Translations under genes and position numbers: made by a program
Shown: positions 10,368 to 20,762 of the stretch, piece by piece
How the letters are laid out: every line of letters starts with the position of its first letter
Numbering within the stretch: position 1 is the stretch's first letter
The notes under the pieces: generated by a model
Told to the model about the DNA's origin: nothing
What the model saw: only the letters and a program-made list of their open reading frames with translations
Databases searched by the model: none
Source: Porites lobata
Taxonomy: Eukaryota > Cnidaria > Anthozoa > Scleractinia > Poritidae
NCBI GenBank assembly: GCA_942486035.1
Contig: CALNXK010000151.1
Span: 355,001-419,000 of the forward strand
DNA: 64,000 nucleotides
Reading direction: 5' to 3'

Positions 10368-11453
10368 TCAGCGGCTAGCATCAGTCGTTTCAGTCAAAGG
10401 GGTCTTCGTTTTAGTCCATAGGGTCTTCGTTTTAGTCCATAGGGTCTTCGTTTTAGTCCATGGGGTCTTCGTTTTAGTCAAAGGGGTCTTCGTTTTAGTC
10501 CATGGGGTCTTCGTTTTAGTCCATGGGGTCTTCGTTTTAGTCAAAGGGGTCTTCGTTTTAGTCCATGGGGTCTTCGTTTTAGTCCATAGGGTCTTCGTTT
10601 TAGTCCATAGGGTCTTCGTTTTAGTCCATAGGGTCTTCGTTTTAGTCCATAGGGTCTTAGGTCTTAGGTCTTCGTTTTTGGGTCTTCGTTTTAGTAACAC
10701 CCAGGCAAACTGTGCTACCAGCATGGCCAATACCTGGATGGTTTTTTTTATTCTTTTGTTCCTTTCCGTTTCGCTGTTCTTTGCTATTTCTCTGCCTATG
10801 ATTAAACTGTTTGTCACTAATATGAGAACAAAGAGACCGTTGCACGGGTACGACATCCAAGGCTTTCTGAACACGCCGTATAAGCGAGCATACAGCCTGA
10901 TACACGGGTCCAACAGCGCGCCCAGAAGATTCAGTGTCAGCAGATTGAGTTTCTTTATCAAACGCCACTCAAACATTGTTAACACAACAAGAAAAGTCCA
11001 CAGCTGAATCACGAAGGATTCTATTATAGAAACTGTTACTATCATTCTCTGATATCTCTTGGAAACCGCCGTCCAGTGAGGGTATTGCACATCAAAGCAA
11101 ATATCTATAGTGTTTAAATTCAAAATAAGTATTGAAAAGGCGAGAGACCCCAACGCAACGCCTCCAAGAAACTGAATGTGAAATGCATACTTCATGCCTT
11201 TCCATAGCGACATTAGGCGTGTTGGACGAGATCTTTTCCATCCCATTTTGCTGTCGTCCCCAGGAGGGGGGTCATATTCTTGAAAAATCTCGTCGTTTCG
11301 ATTAAACTTTTTAAAATCCTCCAGCGGGTCTTGGCCATGTAATAACGGTGTATTGAGTTGTTGTTGACCTTGATAAGACTGAATCACCCCAGCGGTGAAC
11401 GTCTCCGAGATGTACAAAAACAAGCCTTCGAGCGAGAATGGAGTCGCTGCCAT
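10368..11453 (-). CDS. Chimeric truncated membrane-protein family member with minisatellite-encoded tail (361 aa)
   Basis: The ATG is at 11453. Residues 1-250 align with the array family: a B-like start (MAATPFSLEG), an A-like body (RPTRLMSLWK, SKRYQR) and about four membrane segments. The copy breaks off after AMLVAQFA, inside the fifth segment. The frame then runs through about 110 foreign residues made largely of the heptad T-K-T-K-T-(P/L)-(W/L), encoded by a 21-bp minisatellite. Segments 6 to the end and the C-tail Cys are missing. The loop-1 NWT sequon is HWT here. A TATA box lies 108 bp upstream. It could be a pseudogene with an accidental tail or a chimeric protein; the long open repeat frame leaves both possible. 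Confidence 0.7.
   Translation of the reverse strand: MAATPFSLEGLFLYISETFTAGVIQSYQGQQQLNTPLLHGQDPLEDFKKFNRNDEIFQEYDPPPGDDSKMGWKRSRPTRLMSLWKGMKYAFHIQFLGGVALGSLAFSILILNLNTIDICFDVQYPHWTAVSKRYQRMIVTVSIIESFVIQLWTFLVVLTMFEWRLIKKLNLLTLNLLGALLDPCIRLYARLYGVFRKPWMSYPCNGLFVLILVTNSLIIGREIAKNSETERNKRIKKTIQVLAMLVAQFAWVLLKRRPKNEDLRPKTLWTKTKTLWTKTKTLWTKTKTLWTKTKTPWTKTKTPLTKTKTPWTKTKTPWTKTKTPLTKTKTPWTKTKTLWTKTKTLWTKTKTPLTETTDASR
10393..10665. repeat. 21-bp minisatellite, about 13 units, coding on the - strand
   Basis: Unit variants read GTCCATAGGGTCTTCGTTTT plus A, with GTCCATGGGG and GTCAAAGGGG forms interspersed. Because 21 is a multiple of 3, both strands stay open through it, so a + strand frame at 10276-11007 is a shadow. 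Shorter degenerate copies continue to about 10700. Confidence 0.95.
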
Positions 11454-11560
11454 TGCTTATAATTCCCTCAAGTGAATAACGAAAACTTCTAAGTGCTCCT
11501 CTGCTTCCAAGCTGGCTTTTGAGTTCCTGAAACTGAAATCGCATTGCTGTGTGTTGTTTA

Positions 11561-11568
11561 CTTATATA
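11561..11568 (-). promoter_or_regulatory. TATA box (TATATAAG) of the 10368-11453 gene
   Basis: TATATAAG on the - strand lies 108 bp upstream of the ATG. The A-type genes have TGTAAAG at nearly the same distance. Confidence 0.55.
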
Positions 11569-11569
11569 G

Positions 11570-13270
11570 AACACTCGCCATTTGACTGAACGTCTGTTCT
11601 GCGTGATCGATCAATTCTCGGAAAGAGTTATGCGCATAAATTTAGGATTTTTGACGTTTTAAAAGTTTTTTTCCCTTCAAGGTAGCGAGGAGAAGAGTTT
11701 AAGACCACTGGATATGTACGTACATTTTTGTTTTCAAATAGTACGGCGGCTCGAGTAATCGAAATCCTTAAAAAATACGAATTATTTGAAACGCGATACG
11801 AACCAGTAGTCGACAAGAATGACCTGTACTTTTTGACAGTAACAAAAGTAAACAATTCCGGGAAATCATAAAATTCAAAAAGGATCTTTTATTGTGTTTT
11901 TTTTTAAATAAAGTTAAACAAAGCATACGGCCACATTAATGCTTACAACGAAAAGCTGACTTGGTGAATATACCGATCCCATTTTTGTGATGAAACTTTG
12001 TGGTACTCGTTCTTTACGAAGCATATTCAATATAATTTAAAAGCAGAGGTCACACAATCCTCCCTGGGTCATGAGTCCATGTGAGTATAATCGTAGGAAG
12101 GATTAACGTTGCATCAAGTGTCCTCGGAAGCTTAGGTTTCAATTTGTCATTTAAGCAGACATTAACAATACATACCAGAACTCCAATTCTTTCCGCACTA
12201 CAAGGCACAAAAGGCCGTAAATAACAAAACCAGCAATAACTACAAGATCACCCGTACTCAAAAAAGGGTAACCACCCTCTGATAACCTGAGGGTGTAAAT
12301 ACAGAAAGCTTTTACCATTCTATGATAATAAATTACATTTGAATAAAAAAAAAGTGCACGCTTCAGTCCCCTCGGCTTTTAATCTCATGCAACGCGCAAT
12401 GTACCTGCTACGAGACTAAGAAAGGAAGATAGAAAACGAGGAAGGAAGAAAAATATACTTCGAGGTAATTTCATTTTACTGAACACGATTTCTACAACCT
12501 TGTTCAACACAAAGAAGACATTTTTATCTAAATGCTTTACGTAATACTTTACCTCACTTATTAAAAATAAGCACATTGCAGGCAATATCTATTAAACACT
12601 CTCCATAAAAACAATACATTCATACCGATATCAATGAAACTTTCAAACTGACACTGCTTTCATGTTCTTGATGATAATGTCCAAATATTCTTGACATCAG
12701 AGCACCTCAGTTGTAATTAACTAAGTACTCTTCTTAAAAGCACTCCAACAAGATACATCCAAAACTAACACTTCTTCAAAAACACATACACAATTCACAG
12801 AGTAAATACCAAAGAAAGTATATGTTTCGTTCATTAGTTTCTAAATCTGATGAAACACGGTTCTGCTTTTAGCTCCGGTTTTCTCAGAAAAAAAAAGGAT
12901 TATTCGTAAAATGAAAAGATCTTCTCGTCTTCAACGGTAGCTTTTCAAGCCGCCCAAAAACTCCCCGTTTTGTGCTTTTTCAGGTTAAAAACACCTTGAT
13001 CCAACTCCTCTGATCGTTTATTCATTCTCGCTTGCTTTTAGCATTTCATGAAGAGAAAACAAGGGAAATCACTTCCTTAGAGAAGGTTTAGAAATTGGAT
13101 CTTGATTACCATTTAATTCGCGAACTTGAATGCTTTAAATTTTTCTCAAGAATTATTCATAATTTTAGAAGCTATATCTAAATTTCCCAAAAGCTATGTC
13201 TAAATTCCTTAAGGAAGTTTTAAAAAAATCTCGACGGCACCCCTTGATTTCAACCCAGTTGTTGCTGTTT
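11570..13270. other. No gene recognised
   Basis: AT-rich spacer with short frames only, none resembling the array family or a transposase. Confidence 0.4.
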
Positions 13271-13274
13271 GGAT

Positions 13275-13511
13275 GAAGGAGGAAACACTATACCGCGCGT
13301 GTTTGATATCGGTGAAACAATTGTGACTCGTGTTTGATATCAATGGAAACACTTGTGTCTCGTGTTTGATGCCGGAGGAAATACTGTGTCTCGTGTTTGA
13401 TATCGGAGGAAATACCGTGTCTCGTGTTTGATATCAGAGAAAATACCGTGTCTCATGTTGTACTTCGGAGGAAACACTGTTTCACGTGATTGATATCGCA
13501 GCAAACACTGT
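13275..13511. repeat. Diverged tandem repeat, about 31-bp unit, 7-8 copies
   Basis: Units follow the pattern GGAGGAAATACCGTGTCTCG then TGTTTGATATC. Copies differ by substitutions and small indels, so the array looks old. Confidence 0.8.
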
Positions 13512-13713
13512 AAAAAAGTGTACTGCTTATGCCGGCACTCAAATGAACAAAAAAGCTTAAAATAAGCAAAACTCTTATCTTAAGTTTTAAAATGTCATGA
13601 ATGAAGATGTCAGGGCACAAAAAGACGCTTTAGAAAACCTGAACACACAAAAGAGCACATCAAGAAGGATTCTAACAGGTATTTTGTCGAAAAACTCTGA
13701 ACCTAAGCCAAAT

Positions 13714-14159
13714 TTACCGTATTTATTCGAATAGGCGCCCAACCTCGAATTAGCGCCCACCTCGAATAAGCGCCCATCCTTAAGGTGGAAAAAGTTAATA
13801 AGCGCCCAGCCTCGAATAAGCGCCCACCCCCACCCCACCCCACCTCCCTCTCACTCCCACTCAAACTCAAATAAGCGCCCACCCACTTCCCCCTACCACC
13901 CAAAAAAAGGAATAAGTACTAATAAGAGACTTTCCCGAAGACAGAGTTTTCTTCAGAGTGTTTTGCAGAAACCTTGCTTTGTTACATCTTATTACCATTT
14001 ACTGTTTTGTTGTAAAACATACATACTACACTTGTTGAAAAGGGTGAAAATTTTATAAGCGCCCAGCCTCGAATAAGCGCCCACCTCGAATAAGCGCCCC
14101 CTCTCAAGGTCCAAAAATTTAATAAGCGCCCAGGGCGGTTAATCGAATAAATACGGTAA
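13714..14159. mobile_element. Inverted-repeat element rich in a CGAATAAGCGCCCA motif
   Basis: The left end TTACCGTATTTATTCGA and the reverse complement of the right end match over 17 bases, and similarity continues into GCGCCC. The inside repeats CTCGAATAAGCGCCCA many times at both flanks of a C-rich core (13800-13890). No clear target duplication was found. It is about 446 bp and has no coding capacity. Confidence 0.75.
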
Positions 14160-14267
14160 GCTCTAAACGTTCGTGAGAGTGCAGGAGCTTTCGATCGATA
14201 CGATCCAGGATAAACATGTCAAAAATCCAAGATTGCTAACGTAATTCGTCACCCATGATATTAATAG

Positions 14268-14426
14268 GTAATCAAATGGTATACTCGTGAAATTAGGGAA
14301 TAATTTCACTTGCGTTTTGTCCAAATTCTAATAATTTCCCTTGTCTAAAGGCTCGGGAAATTAAAAGAATTTGGACAAAACGTGCGTGAAATTATTCCCT
14401 AATTTCACTCGTCACCATTTGATTAC
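14268..14426. mobile_element. 159-bp palindromic MITE
   Basis: Arms of about 60 bp start GTAATCAAATGGT and are near-perfect inverted complements. They include GTGAAATTAGGGAATAATTT and TTTTGTCCAAATTCT, with about 40 bp between. No clear target duplication. Confidence 0.85.
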
Positions 14427-14451
14427 ACACACAAATTTCTCTAATTTTTAA

Positions 14452-14600
14452 GGATTCCGGAATCCAAGAAATGTTTGCTTGTTGAATCCGGGATGCCGAG
14501 CTTTGGAATCCGGAATACCACTAATGAAGGGAATCCAAGTTCCACTGAGAGAGATTCCGGAAACCAGTACCAGCTGGAGACCGGAATCCACGGCGTGATG
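14452..14600. repeat. Degenerate GGAATCCGGAATCC repeat cluster
   Basis: Variants of GATTCCGGAATCC recur at least six times in both orientations within about 150 bp. Confidence 0.6.
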
Positions 14601-14639
14601 TTTGCCACTTTTCATAACCGGTCTCCTACACTAACTATA

Positions 14640-14809
14640 GGCTGATTTAGCAACAGAACGGGAACGTCAGTTGACGACAGCGTGAGCAAATCAAGCAACT
14701 GGCTTGACCAATGGCAGGGCGGCAAATTGGGCACCGGAAGTCGAGTTTAGTCCTTTCCGGGCGCTTTCCCGTCGTCAAATGACGTTCCAGTTCTGTTGCT
14801 AAATCAGCC
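14640..14809. mobile_element. 170-bp MITE abutting a stop codon
   Basis: The left terminus GGCTGATTTAGCAACAGAAC and the reverse complement of the right terminus are alike for about 40 bp, including GGAACGTCA and TTGACGAC. Its right end is 6 bp from the stop codon of the gene at 14816-16360. Confidence 0.85.
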
Positions 14810-14815
14810 TTATGT

Positions 14816-16360
14816 TCAAAACTTTGAGAACGGCTCCGTGCAATTCGTGGCTTTTGAACCGTTTTTGGCTCTCACAAGAACAAAAAAGTCACCAGAAAAA
14901 TAAAACATTGTCACGGTAATCAAAATAAAAGCAATGAACATGTGTTTCCGCCACTTCTTCCTCCAAACGCGAACCACGGCAACATTCATATACGACATCT
15001 GGAGCCAAAACGATAAAGAATTAAAAGCAAAGTCGATGCTAAGAGCAATGGAGACGCGCTTAAAAAATTCGGTGATTTCGGACGAAGTATCTTTACCCTT
15101 ATACAAGAAGTTGTAAAGCTGGATGACACCGACCGCTGCTATCAATGACGTGGATTCGCCTAAGATCATCTGAATGCTCATATCGGCCACAAAGCGCATG
15201 CTCCTCGCCGAGCGAAATTGATTTGCTTTCAAAATAGTCTCCCTCTTGTCTCTTTTGAGCTTCTTGTAAATGAAGTACCAAACATAATCGCGAATAACGA
15301 TGGTCAATCTTTCCAGCAAGTCTATTGCACCATGCGCGAAGCTGAGAATAATGTAAAGTTTAAGGGTCTTCAGTTCCGCTTGCATAACGCGAAAAACGAT
15401 GGTGGAAACGCTGAAGAGTACGATTAACAGCACGTGCGCGTCTCCTGGATGAAGGAAACCGATTCTTTGCGCCGCCAAGCGTACAATGACCTTTGGTATA
15501 GCAGTTACTAGAGGCAAAGCCCCGGCTATAATCGCTCTGTTGATTTCAGATTCTTTGCGATACAAGGGTATTAGGATACGCACGACACTTAGAGTGATCG
15601 GAAGCCCAAATGCAAACTGAGAGAACAGTATTACTGATACCTTAATCGCTTTTTTCATTCTTGTTTTCCTTTCGGTTTCGCTGTTGTTCGCTATTTCCCT
15701 GCCAATGAGAAAACCGTTCATCACCAACACAAAAACAAAGAGGCCGTTAAGCGGGTAAGGCATCCAAGGACTCCTATACACGCCGTACACCTGTAAATAG
15801 AGCCTGTAACATGTGTCCAAGAACGCGCACAGAAGATTCAGTGTCAATAGATTGAGTTTCTTTATTAAACTCCAGTCAAACATTGTTAACACAACAAGAA
15901 AAGTCCAAAGCTGTATCACGTAGGCTTCTGAGGTAGCAACTGTCAGTATAATTAACTGATATCTCTTAGGAAGCGATGTCCAGTTGCTTCGTTGCAGATC
16001 ATAGCAAAGATCTACAGTGTTAAAATTTATAATCAGTATTAAAATTGCAAGCGACCCCAACGTAACGCCGCCAAGAATCTGAATGCAAAATGCGCAATTC
16101 ATGGCCTTCCATAGCGACATTAGCCGGGTAGGACGAGATCTTTTCCATCCCATTTTGCTGTCGTCCCCAGGAGGTGGGTCATATTCTTGAAAAATCTCGT
16201 CGTTTCGATCAAATGTTCTAAAATCCTCCAGGGGATTTTGGTCTTGCAATAACGATACGTTGTGTTGTTCCTGTCCCTGACAGGACTGAATAACTCCAGC
16301 GGTAAATGTCTCCACCATGTAAACAACGACGCCTTCGAACAAGGATAAAGCACTTCCCAT
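14816..16360 (-). CDS. Multi-pass membrane protein, subfamily A (514 aa)
   Basis: Single exon starting MGSALSLFEG; the ATG is at 16360 and matches the conserved family start. It has the family layout: an acidic N-tail (NPLEDF...NDEIFQEYDPPPGDD), a basic KMGWKRSRP motif, and a first hydrophobic segment, then a loop with Cys and NWT. About 9-11 hydrophobic segments follow, separated by basic loops (ETERKTRMKKAIK, KKLKRDKRET, WRKKWRKH). The C-tail has NGS and NCT sequons. Like the 10368 copy it lacks one Trp in the RPTRLMSLW region. Its stop is TGA rather than the TAA of the B genes that share this GPFSKF-like ending, because the downstream sequence is replaced near a MITE. Family function unknown. 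Confidence 0.9.
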   Translation of the reverse strand: MGSALSLFEGVVVYMVETFTAGVIQSCQGQEQHNVSLLQDQNPLEDFRTFDRNDEIFQEYDPPPGDDSKMGWKRSRPTRLMSLWKAMNCAFCIQILGGVTLGSLAILILIINFNTVDLCYDLQRSNWTSLPKRYQLIILTVATSEAYVIQLWTFLVVLTMFDWSLIKKLNLLTLNLLCAFLDTCYRLYLQVYGVYRSPWMPYPLNGLFVFVLVMNGFLIGREIANNSETERKTRMKKAIKVSVILFSQFAFGLPITLSVVRILIPLYRKESEINRAIIAGALPLVTAIPKVIVRLAAQRIGFLHPGDAHVLLIVLFSVSTIVFRVMQAELKTLKLYIILSFAHGAIDLLERLTIVIRDYVWYFIYKKLKRDKRETILKANQFRSARSMRFVADMSIQMILGESTSLIAAVGVIQLYNFLYKGKDTSSEITEFFKRVSIALSIDFAFNSLSFWLQMSYMNVAVVRVWRKKWRKHMFIAFILITVTMFYFSGDFFVLVRAKNGSKATNCTEPFSKF

Positions 16361-16470
16361 TTTTTAATAATATTATATCTCAACAAACCAAATCAGCTCT
16401 TTATCAAGTCGTACAAACCAAGGTAAGGTGTTTGCTTAACAAAACCAAGGGTACCTGTTTTGCAAAAGTT

Positions 16471-16810
16471 TCTAGAATCTGTTGTTTTGATAGACCAATT
16501 CTTGTTAACAGTACCTTTTCTCAAGAAAGAGAAAAAACGAACGAAACAAAAATGTAAAACTGCGTTCTAAAAATATACCATTATCTTGGAACTTGCCACA
16601 AACAGACAGGTAACTGGGATGAGCCTGTTAAGCACGTGCGTGTCTAGATTCTGTTTTTCTGATCGAAGAACTGTTGTTAACGGCGACCTTTTCTCAAGCA
16701 AGAGGGAAAAACAGAACAAAAGATCAATGGAAAAATACATTCTAAAAATATACTATTGTCTTAAAACTTGTCACGAACAGACAAGTAACCGGAATGGCTG
16801 ACCTTCAAAG
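16471..16810. repeat. Tandem duplicate of a promoter-proximal module, period about 172 bp
   Basis: Two copies begin TCTAGAATCTGTT (16471) and TCTAGATTCTGTT (16643). Both contain CTTTTCTCAAG, AAAAATATAC and ACAGACA(A/G)GTAAC. Related copies lie upstream of other family genes at 20950-21100, 43672-43990, 51530-51810 and 62900-63060. Confidence 0.75.
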
Positions 16811-16812
16811 CT

Positions 16813-17385
16813 CGTGCGATTCTCATGGATGAAAACAGTAGTAAAACGAACCCAACTCAAGTTCGATTCAAGCCATATGGATAGATAGCCACATATCTTA
16901 AACTGTGTTTCTCTCCGCGCTCTCCTTCATATCCAAATTCAATCCTCGATAATTATCACATTCGAACTAAGGACACCTATCCATTATTTCAAAGCACCAC
17001 TCAATCAATTTTTACTCAAAGCAAAAATAAATCATTATAGCTCATTAGTGGCTATATCTGGCTCGAGTTACCCTCCAAATCTTTGCATCAGCACCAGTCA
17101 ATGGCATGCTCATTCCATAGGTTCACGCTACGTTGCGGAGGAAAAGCAGCTTCAATTTAACATTTCAAAAGTAGAAAAGAGGCCTCATGCATTGAACAAA
17201 AGGAACAATGATATTTAATGTTTGTTTTCTGGCAAAGTCGCAAAGCATAGCGTGGTGTGATCTCGTAAACACGTCTGTGAATGCGTTTCTTAGCGCATAT
17301 CTCCATTTATTCTTGCGTCCGAAGGGCGCAGTCCTAACGGCGTTTCTCGTCAAACTTTTCCGTTTTTGAAGCCAAATTATCTGCC
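16813..17385. repeat. Segmental duplication copy 1
   Basis: Noncoding block nearly identical to 21573-22125. Both contain a GTGTTTCTCTCCG motif near the start and end at GTTTTTGAAGCCA. Between 17386 and 18169 nothing else was recognised. Confidence 0.85.
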
Positions 17386-18169
17386 CCCCGCTCCTCCCCC
17401 GCACAATTCGTTTCTCAGGGGCTTTCTAACAGCCAGAAACTGGTATCTACTTTGTGCCGGCCACTCAAAATCACGTCAATGATTATGCAGTGAAATTTTG
17501 CATTGAGTTCACCTCTCTGATATAATCCCCTTTCCCGTCGGACGCACTTTAAACTTCTTATGACTGCTACTATTGGCAGAACCTTCTCATGATGTTGTCT
17601 AGTAAGCAGAAAAAGGTGGTTCTGAATTCAAAGCCTGTGAATAAAGTCATGCCTATACATACGGCGTTTCGTTTCCCATCGCCATATTTGGCACTGAAAT
17701 GACAAAAACAACAACAAAGAAAAGATCAACATTTCCTGTGTTTAATCTAAAAGAGATCCCATCTTCTATAAAAAAAAAATGTTTTTTGACGATTTTGGCC
17801 CTAGAAAAACAAAAAATTATCATTTAGCCTTTTATATCGAGTAGAGAAAGTGAACGACACATTATGCCATCCGGCGTTTTTTAGTTACATATCCTGGCGT
17901 TTGTGATCATTCGCAGGCCCCGAATTTTGGAAAACTATTTAGTTTTTCCTCGAGTAACATCCTGCGCCTAATGCGTTCTCGTTTTTCTTTATGGTAAACA
18001 TTCAACTAAATAAACACTCTCTCACACTGACTCAAACTTAATCAAAGCAACTCTACATCAATTTCGAGCTTTTAATCCAAGTGTGACCTTTCAAATGAAT
18101 GAGATTGAGCAGCATTACTCTGTCACACTGTCTGGGTGTAGCATGAAAAATCCTTCAAAAGTATATCAC

Positions 18170-18580
18170 TTAAAACTTTGAGAAAAGCCCTTTGCCACTA
18201 AAATCATCTATTATAAATCCTGAAGTGTTTTTTTCTTTCACAACAGCAAATAAGTGAGTGGTAAAGTAACACAGTGTCACTGCTGTCAAAATGAGAGCAA
18301 TAAGCATATGTTTCCGCCATTTCTTCCTCTAGACGCGCACCACTGCGATATTTAAATAGGACGAGAACGAGTTAAAAACGAAATCGACGCTAATAGCAAT
18401 GGAGACGCGAATGAAAAATTGGGTAACAAAAACCACTAGACGCCGAGGAAGCATCACTACGGTTGTACATGAAGTTGTAAAGCAGAATGAAACCGACCGC
18501 TACTATCAATGACGTTGATGCATCTAACTGCACACATCGGCCACAAAGCGCATGCTCCTTGGCGAGCGAAATTGATTTGA
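18170..18580 (-). pseudogene. B-type C-terminal fragment
   Basis: Matches the last ~140 codons of B genes, with the KF-stop present. It has an in-frame stop at the basic loop (R to TAG in the WRKK region), an internal deletion of the LQMSY region, and small insertions. It ends abruptly after the ANQFRS position, at GAAATTGATTTG. The same breakpoint occurs at 22512 and 32068. Confidence 0.85.
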
Positions 18581-19089
18581 AAATCTCTTGATATATTGGA
18601 CTTTAAGGAGCTGTGTCACGAAATTTATCAAAATTCAAACAGTGGAAATCCCCACCAAAATGAGTGAAACATAAAAATAACCGCTCAAACATTACACGAA
18701 GGTATAAATAACACAGCAAATAAAAAAGGAGACATGGATGGACAAACTTGAAGAAGATGGAAACGGATTGCAATTGGTGTTTTTGAAAACAGGTTTTCAA
18801 AGTTAGAAAATTCTTAAATGCAAAAGAAACAAAAAGCAGTAACCAAAGAGGACACAAAATTAATTTAAATTAAATTTTTCTATGTTTTATGTAAAGTGTG
18901 TAAAAACCAAATAAATATATAAAAACGTTTTTCAAACTTCATTCTGTTCTTTGTAACGTTTGATATAAAGCTTGGGGGACATTTTGCTTGAAACGAAGCT
19001 GTCATTCTGTCATTCATGGGTAATTTCGCAAGTTCAAGCGTAACTGGCATCAATAACAAAATGAACTAGACGACCGTGACAACGCCCCT
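18581..19089. repeat. Conserved 3' flank of B genes
   Basis: This ~500-bp block recurs at 22513-23048, 32069-32600 and 37481-37981, each time directly downstream of a B gene. It likely contains the 3' UTR. It carries CCCCCAAGCTTTATATCAAA on the - strand and an AT-rich tract. Short frames inside it are repeated only because the block is. Confidence 0.8.
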
Positions 19090-20664
19090 TTAAAACTTTG
19101 AGAAAGGACCCTTGCAACTGATATCATCTATTCTTACTCCTGAAGCGCTGTTAGCCTTAACAACAGCAAACAAGCGAGATGTAAAGTAACACAGTGTCAT
19201 TGCAGTCAAAATAGAAGCAACGAGCATATGTTTCCGCCATTTCTTGCGCCAGACGCGCACCACTGCGATATTCAAATAGGACATCTGCAGCCAAAACGAG
19301 AACGAGTTAAAAAAGAAATCGATGCTTATAGCAATGGAGACGCGAATGAAAAATTGGGTGATAGACGTCGAGGAAGCATCATTGCGGTTGTACATGAAGT
19401 TGTAAAGCTGAATGAAACCGACCGCTGCTATCAATGATGTTGATTCGCAGAGGATCATCTGAATGCTCATATCGGCCACAAAGCGCATGCTCCTCGGCGA
19501 GCGAAATTGATTTGCTCTTAAAATGGTTTCACCACTGTCTCTTTTGAGCTTCTTGTAAACAAAGTACCAAAAATAATCGCGAATAACGATAGTCAACCTT
19601 TCCAGCAAGTCTATTGCACCATGCGCGAAGCTGAGGAGAATGAAAAGTCGGAGGCTGGTCAGGCCCGCTTGCATAAGGCGAAAAACGATGGCAGTCGTGC
19701 TGTGGAGTCCGCTTAACAATACGTGCGAATCTCCTGGATGAAGGAAATCGATTCTTTGCGCCGCTAAGCGTACAATGACCTTGGGTATAGCAGTAACTAG
19801 AGGCAATGCCCCGGCTATAATCGCTCTGTAGGTTTCAGATACTTCGCCATACAAGGGTATCAGGACGTACACGAGACAATATGTGATCGGTATTCCAAAA
19901 GCAAACTGAGCTACCAGCATCGCCGATACCTTGATCGCTTTCTTTATTCTTTTGTTTCCTTCGGTTTCGCTTTTCTTAGCTATGTCTTTGCCAATGATCA
20001 AACCGTTCATCAACAACAAGAGAACAAACAGGCCGTTCAGAGGAAATGACCTCCAGGGCTTGTGGTAAATGCCGTAAACTTGTAAATAAAGCCTGTAACA
20101 AGTGTCGAGGAAAGCTCCCAGAAGATTGAGAAACAGTAGATTGAGTTCCTTTATCAAACGCCAACCAAACATTGTCAACACAACGAGAAACGACCACAGT
20201 TGAACCAAGTAGGCTTCGGTTGTATCAGCTGTCACCATGACCGCCTGAATTCTTTTAGGTATCGCCGTCCAGTTTTTGGACTGCATGTCATAGCAGAGAG
20301 CGACGGTATTCAAATCTAGGACCAGTATTACAGTAGCAAGCGATCCCAACGCAACGCCGCCAAGAATTTGAATACAAAACACATGCTTCATGGCTTTCCA
20401 AAGCGACAGTCGCCATGTTGGCGGGCGAGATCTCTTCCATCCCATTTTGCTGTCGTCCCCTGAAGGAGGATCGTACTCTTGAAAAATCTCATCATTCTCA
20501 TCATTGCGATTGAACTTTTTGAAATCCTCCAAGGGATCGTGGCGTTGCAGTAATGGAGCGTCCTCTAGAAGTACTTGTCCTTGGTAAGACTGAATCACTC
20601 CAGCGGCGAACGTCTCCGAGATGTACGCGAACACGCCTTCGAGCGAGAAAGGAGCAGCTCCCAT
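19090..20664 (-). CDS. Multi-pass membrane protein, subfamily B (524 aa)
   Basis: I start at the ATG at 20664 (MGAAPFSLEG). The frame is open ten codons further, but only to a TTG, so the longer form is not supported. The N-tail has a short duplication, NDENDEIF. The loop-1 Cys, the NWT sequon and the C-tail Cys (ISCKGPFSKF) are present. It differs from most copies by Cys in MILCESTS (others MILGESTS) and TEGNKR for TERNKR. It lacks the four-residue insert (STNM/STNL) that the copies at 23049, 46512, 54240 and 60566 carry before ITQFF. The TATA box at 20756-20762 is 92 bp from the ATG. Confidence 0.92.
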   Translation of the reverse strand: MGAAPFSLEGVFAYISETFAAGVIQSYQGQVLLEDAPLLQRHDPLEDFKKFNRNDENDEIFQEYDPPSGDDSKMGWKRSRPPTWRLSLWKAMKHVFCIQILGGVALGSLATVILVLDLNTVALCYDMQSKNWTAIPKRIQAVMVTADTTEAYLVQLWSFLVVLTMFGWRLIKELNLLFLNLLGAFLDTCYRLYLQVYGIYHKPWRSFPLNGLFVLLLLMNGLIIGKDIAKKSETEGNKRIKKAIKVSAMLVAQFAFGIPITYCLVYVLIPLYGEVSETYRAIIAGALPLVTAIPKVIVRLAAQRIDFLHPGDSHVLLSGLHSTTAIVFRLMQAGLTSLRLFILLSFAHGAIDLLERLTIVIRDYFWYFVYKKLKRDSGETILRANQFRSPRSMRFVADMSIQMILCESTSLIAAVGFIQLYNFMYNRNDASSTSITQFFIRVSIAISIDFFFNSFSFWLQMSYLNIAVVRVWRKKWRKHMLVASILTAMTLCYFTSRLFAVVKANSASGVRIDDISCKGPFSKF

Positions 20665-20755
20665 TAGTTTATCAACTATCTCAGTGAAAATCAAATACTC
20701 CTCACTGCCTTACTGCTTCGTCTCGGCTGAATTTTAAGTTCTTCAAATCTCACCT

Positions 20756-20762
20756 CTTTATA
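20756..20762 (-). promoter_or_regulatory. TATA box (TATAAAG)
   Basis: Located 92 bp upstream of the ATG at 20664, inside the conserved sequence TTCTATAAAGAGGTGAGATT on the - strand. Confidence 0.7.

Noticed and set aside
10393..10665. CRISPR-like regular repeats
   Set aside because: Units are contiguous with no spacers, in a eukaryotic genome; it is a minisatellite.
10276..11007. 243-codon + strand frame over the minisatellite
   Set aside because: A 21-bp repeat keeps both strands open; the - strand frame continues into a conserved family protein, so this is a shadow.
13587..13903. Trp/Gly-rich short frames
   Set aside because: Translations of the GCGCCCA repeat element.
18603..18857. Repeated hydrophobic frame of 65-84 codons downstream of B genes (also 22562, 32115, 37500)
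   Set aside because: It is carried by a duplicated noncoding block, varies in length and frame between copies, and lies in the probable 3' UTR.
20665..20694. Ten-codon N-terminal extension of B genes
   Set aside because: The extension starts at TTG, not ATG, and is out of frame or absent in other copies; the conserved ATG is used instead.
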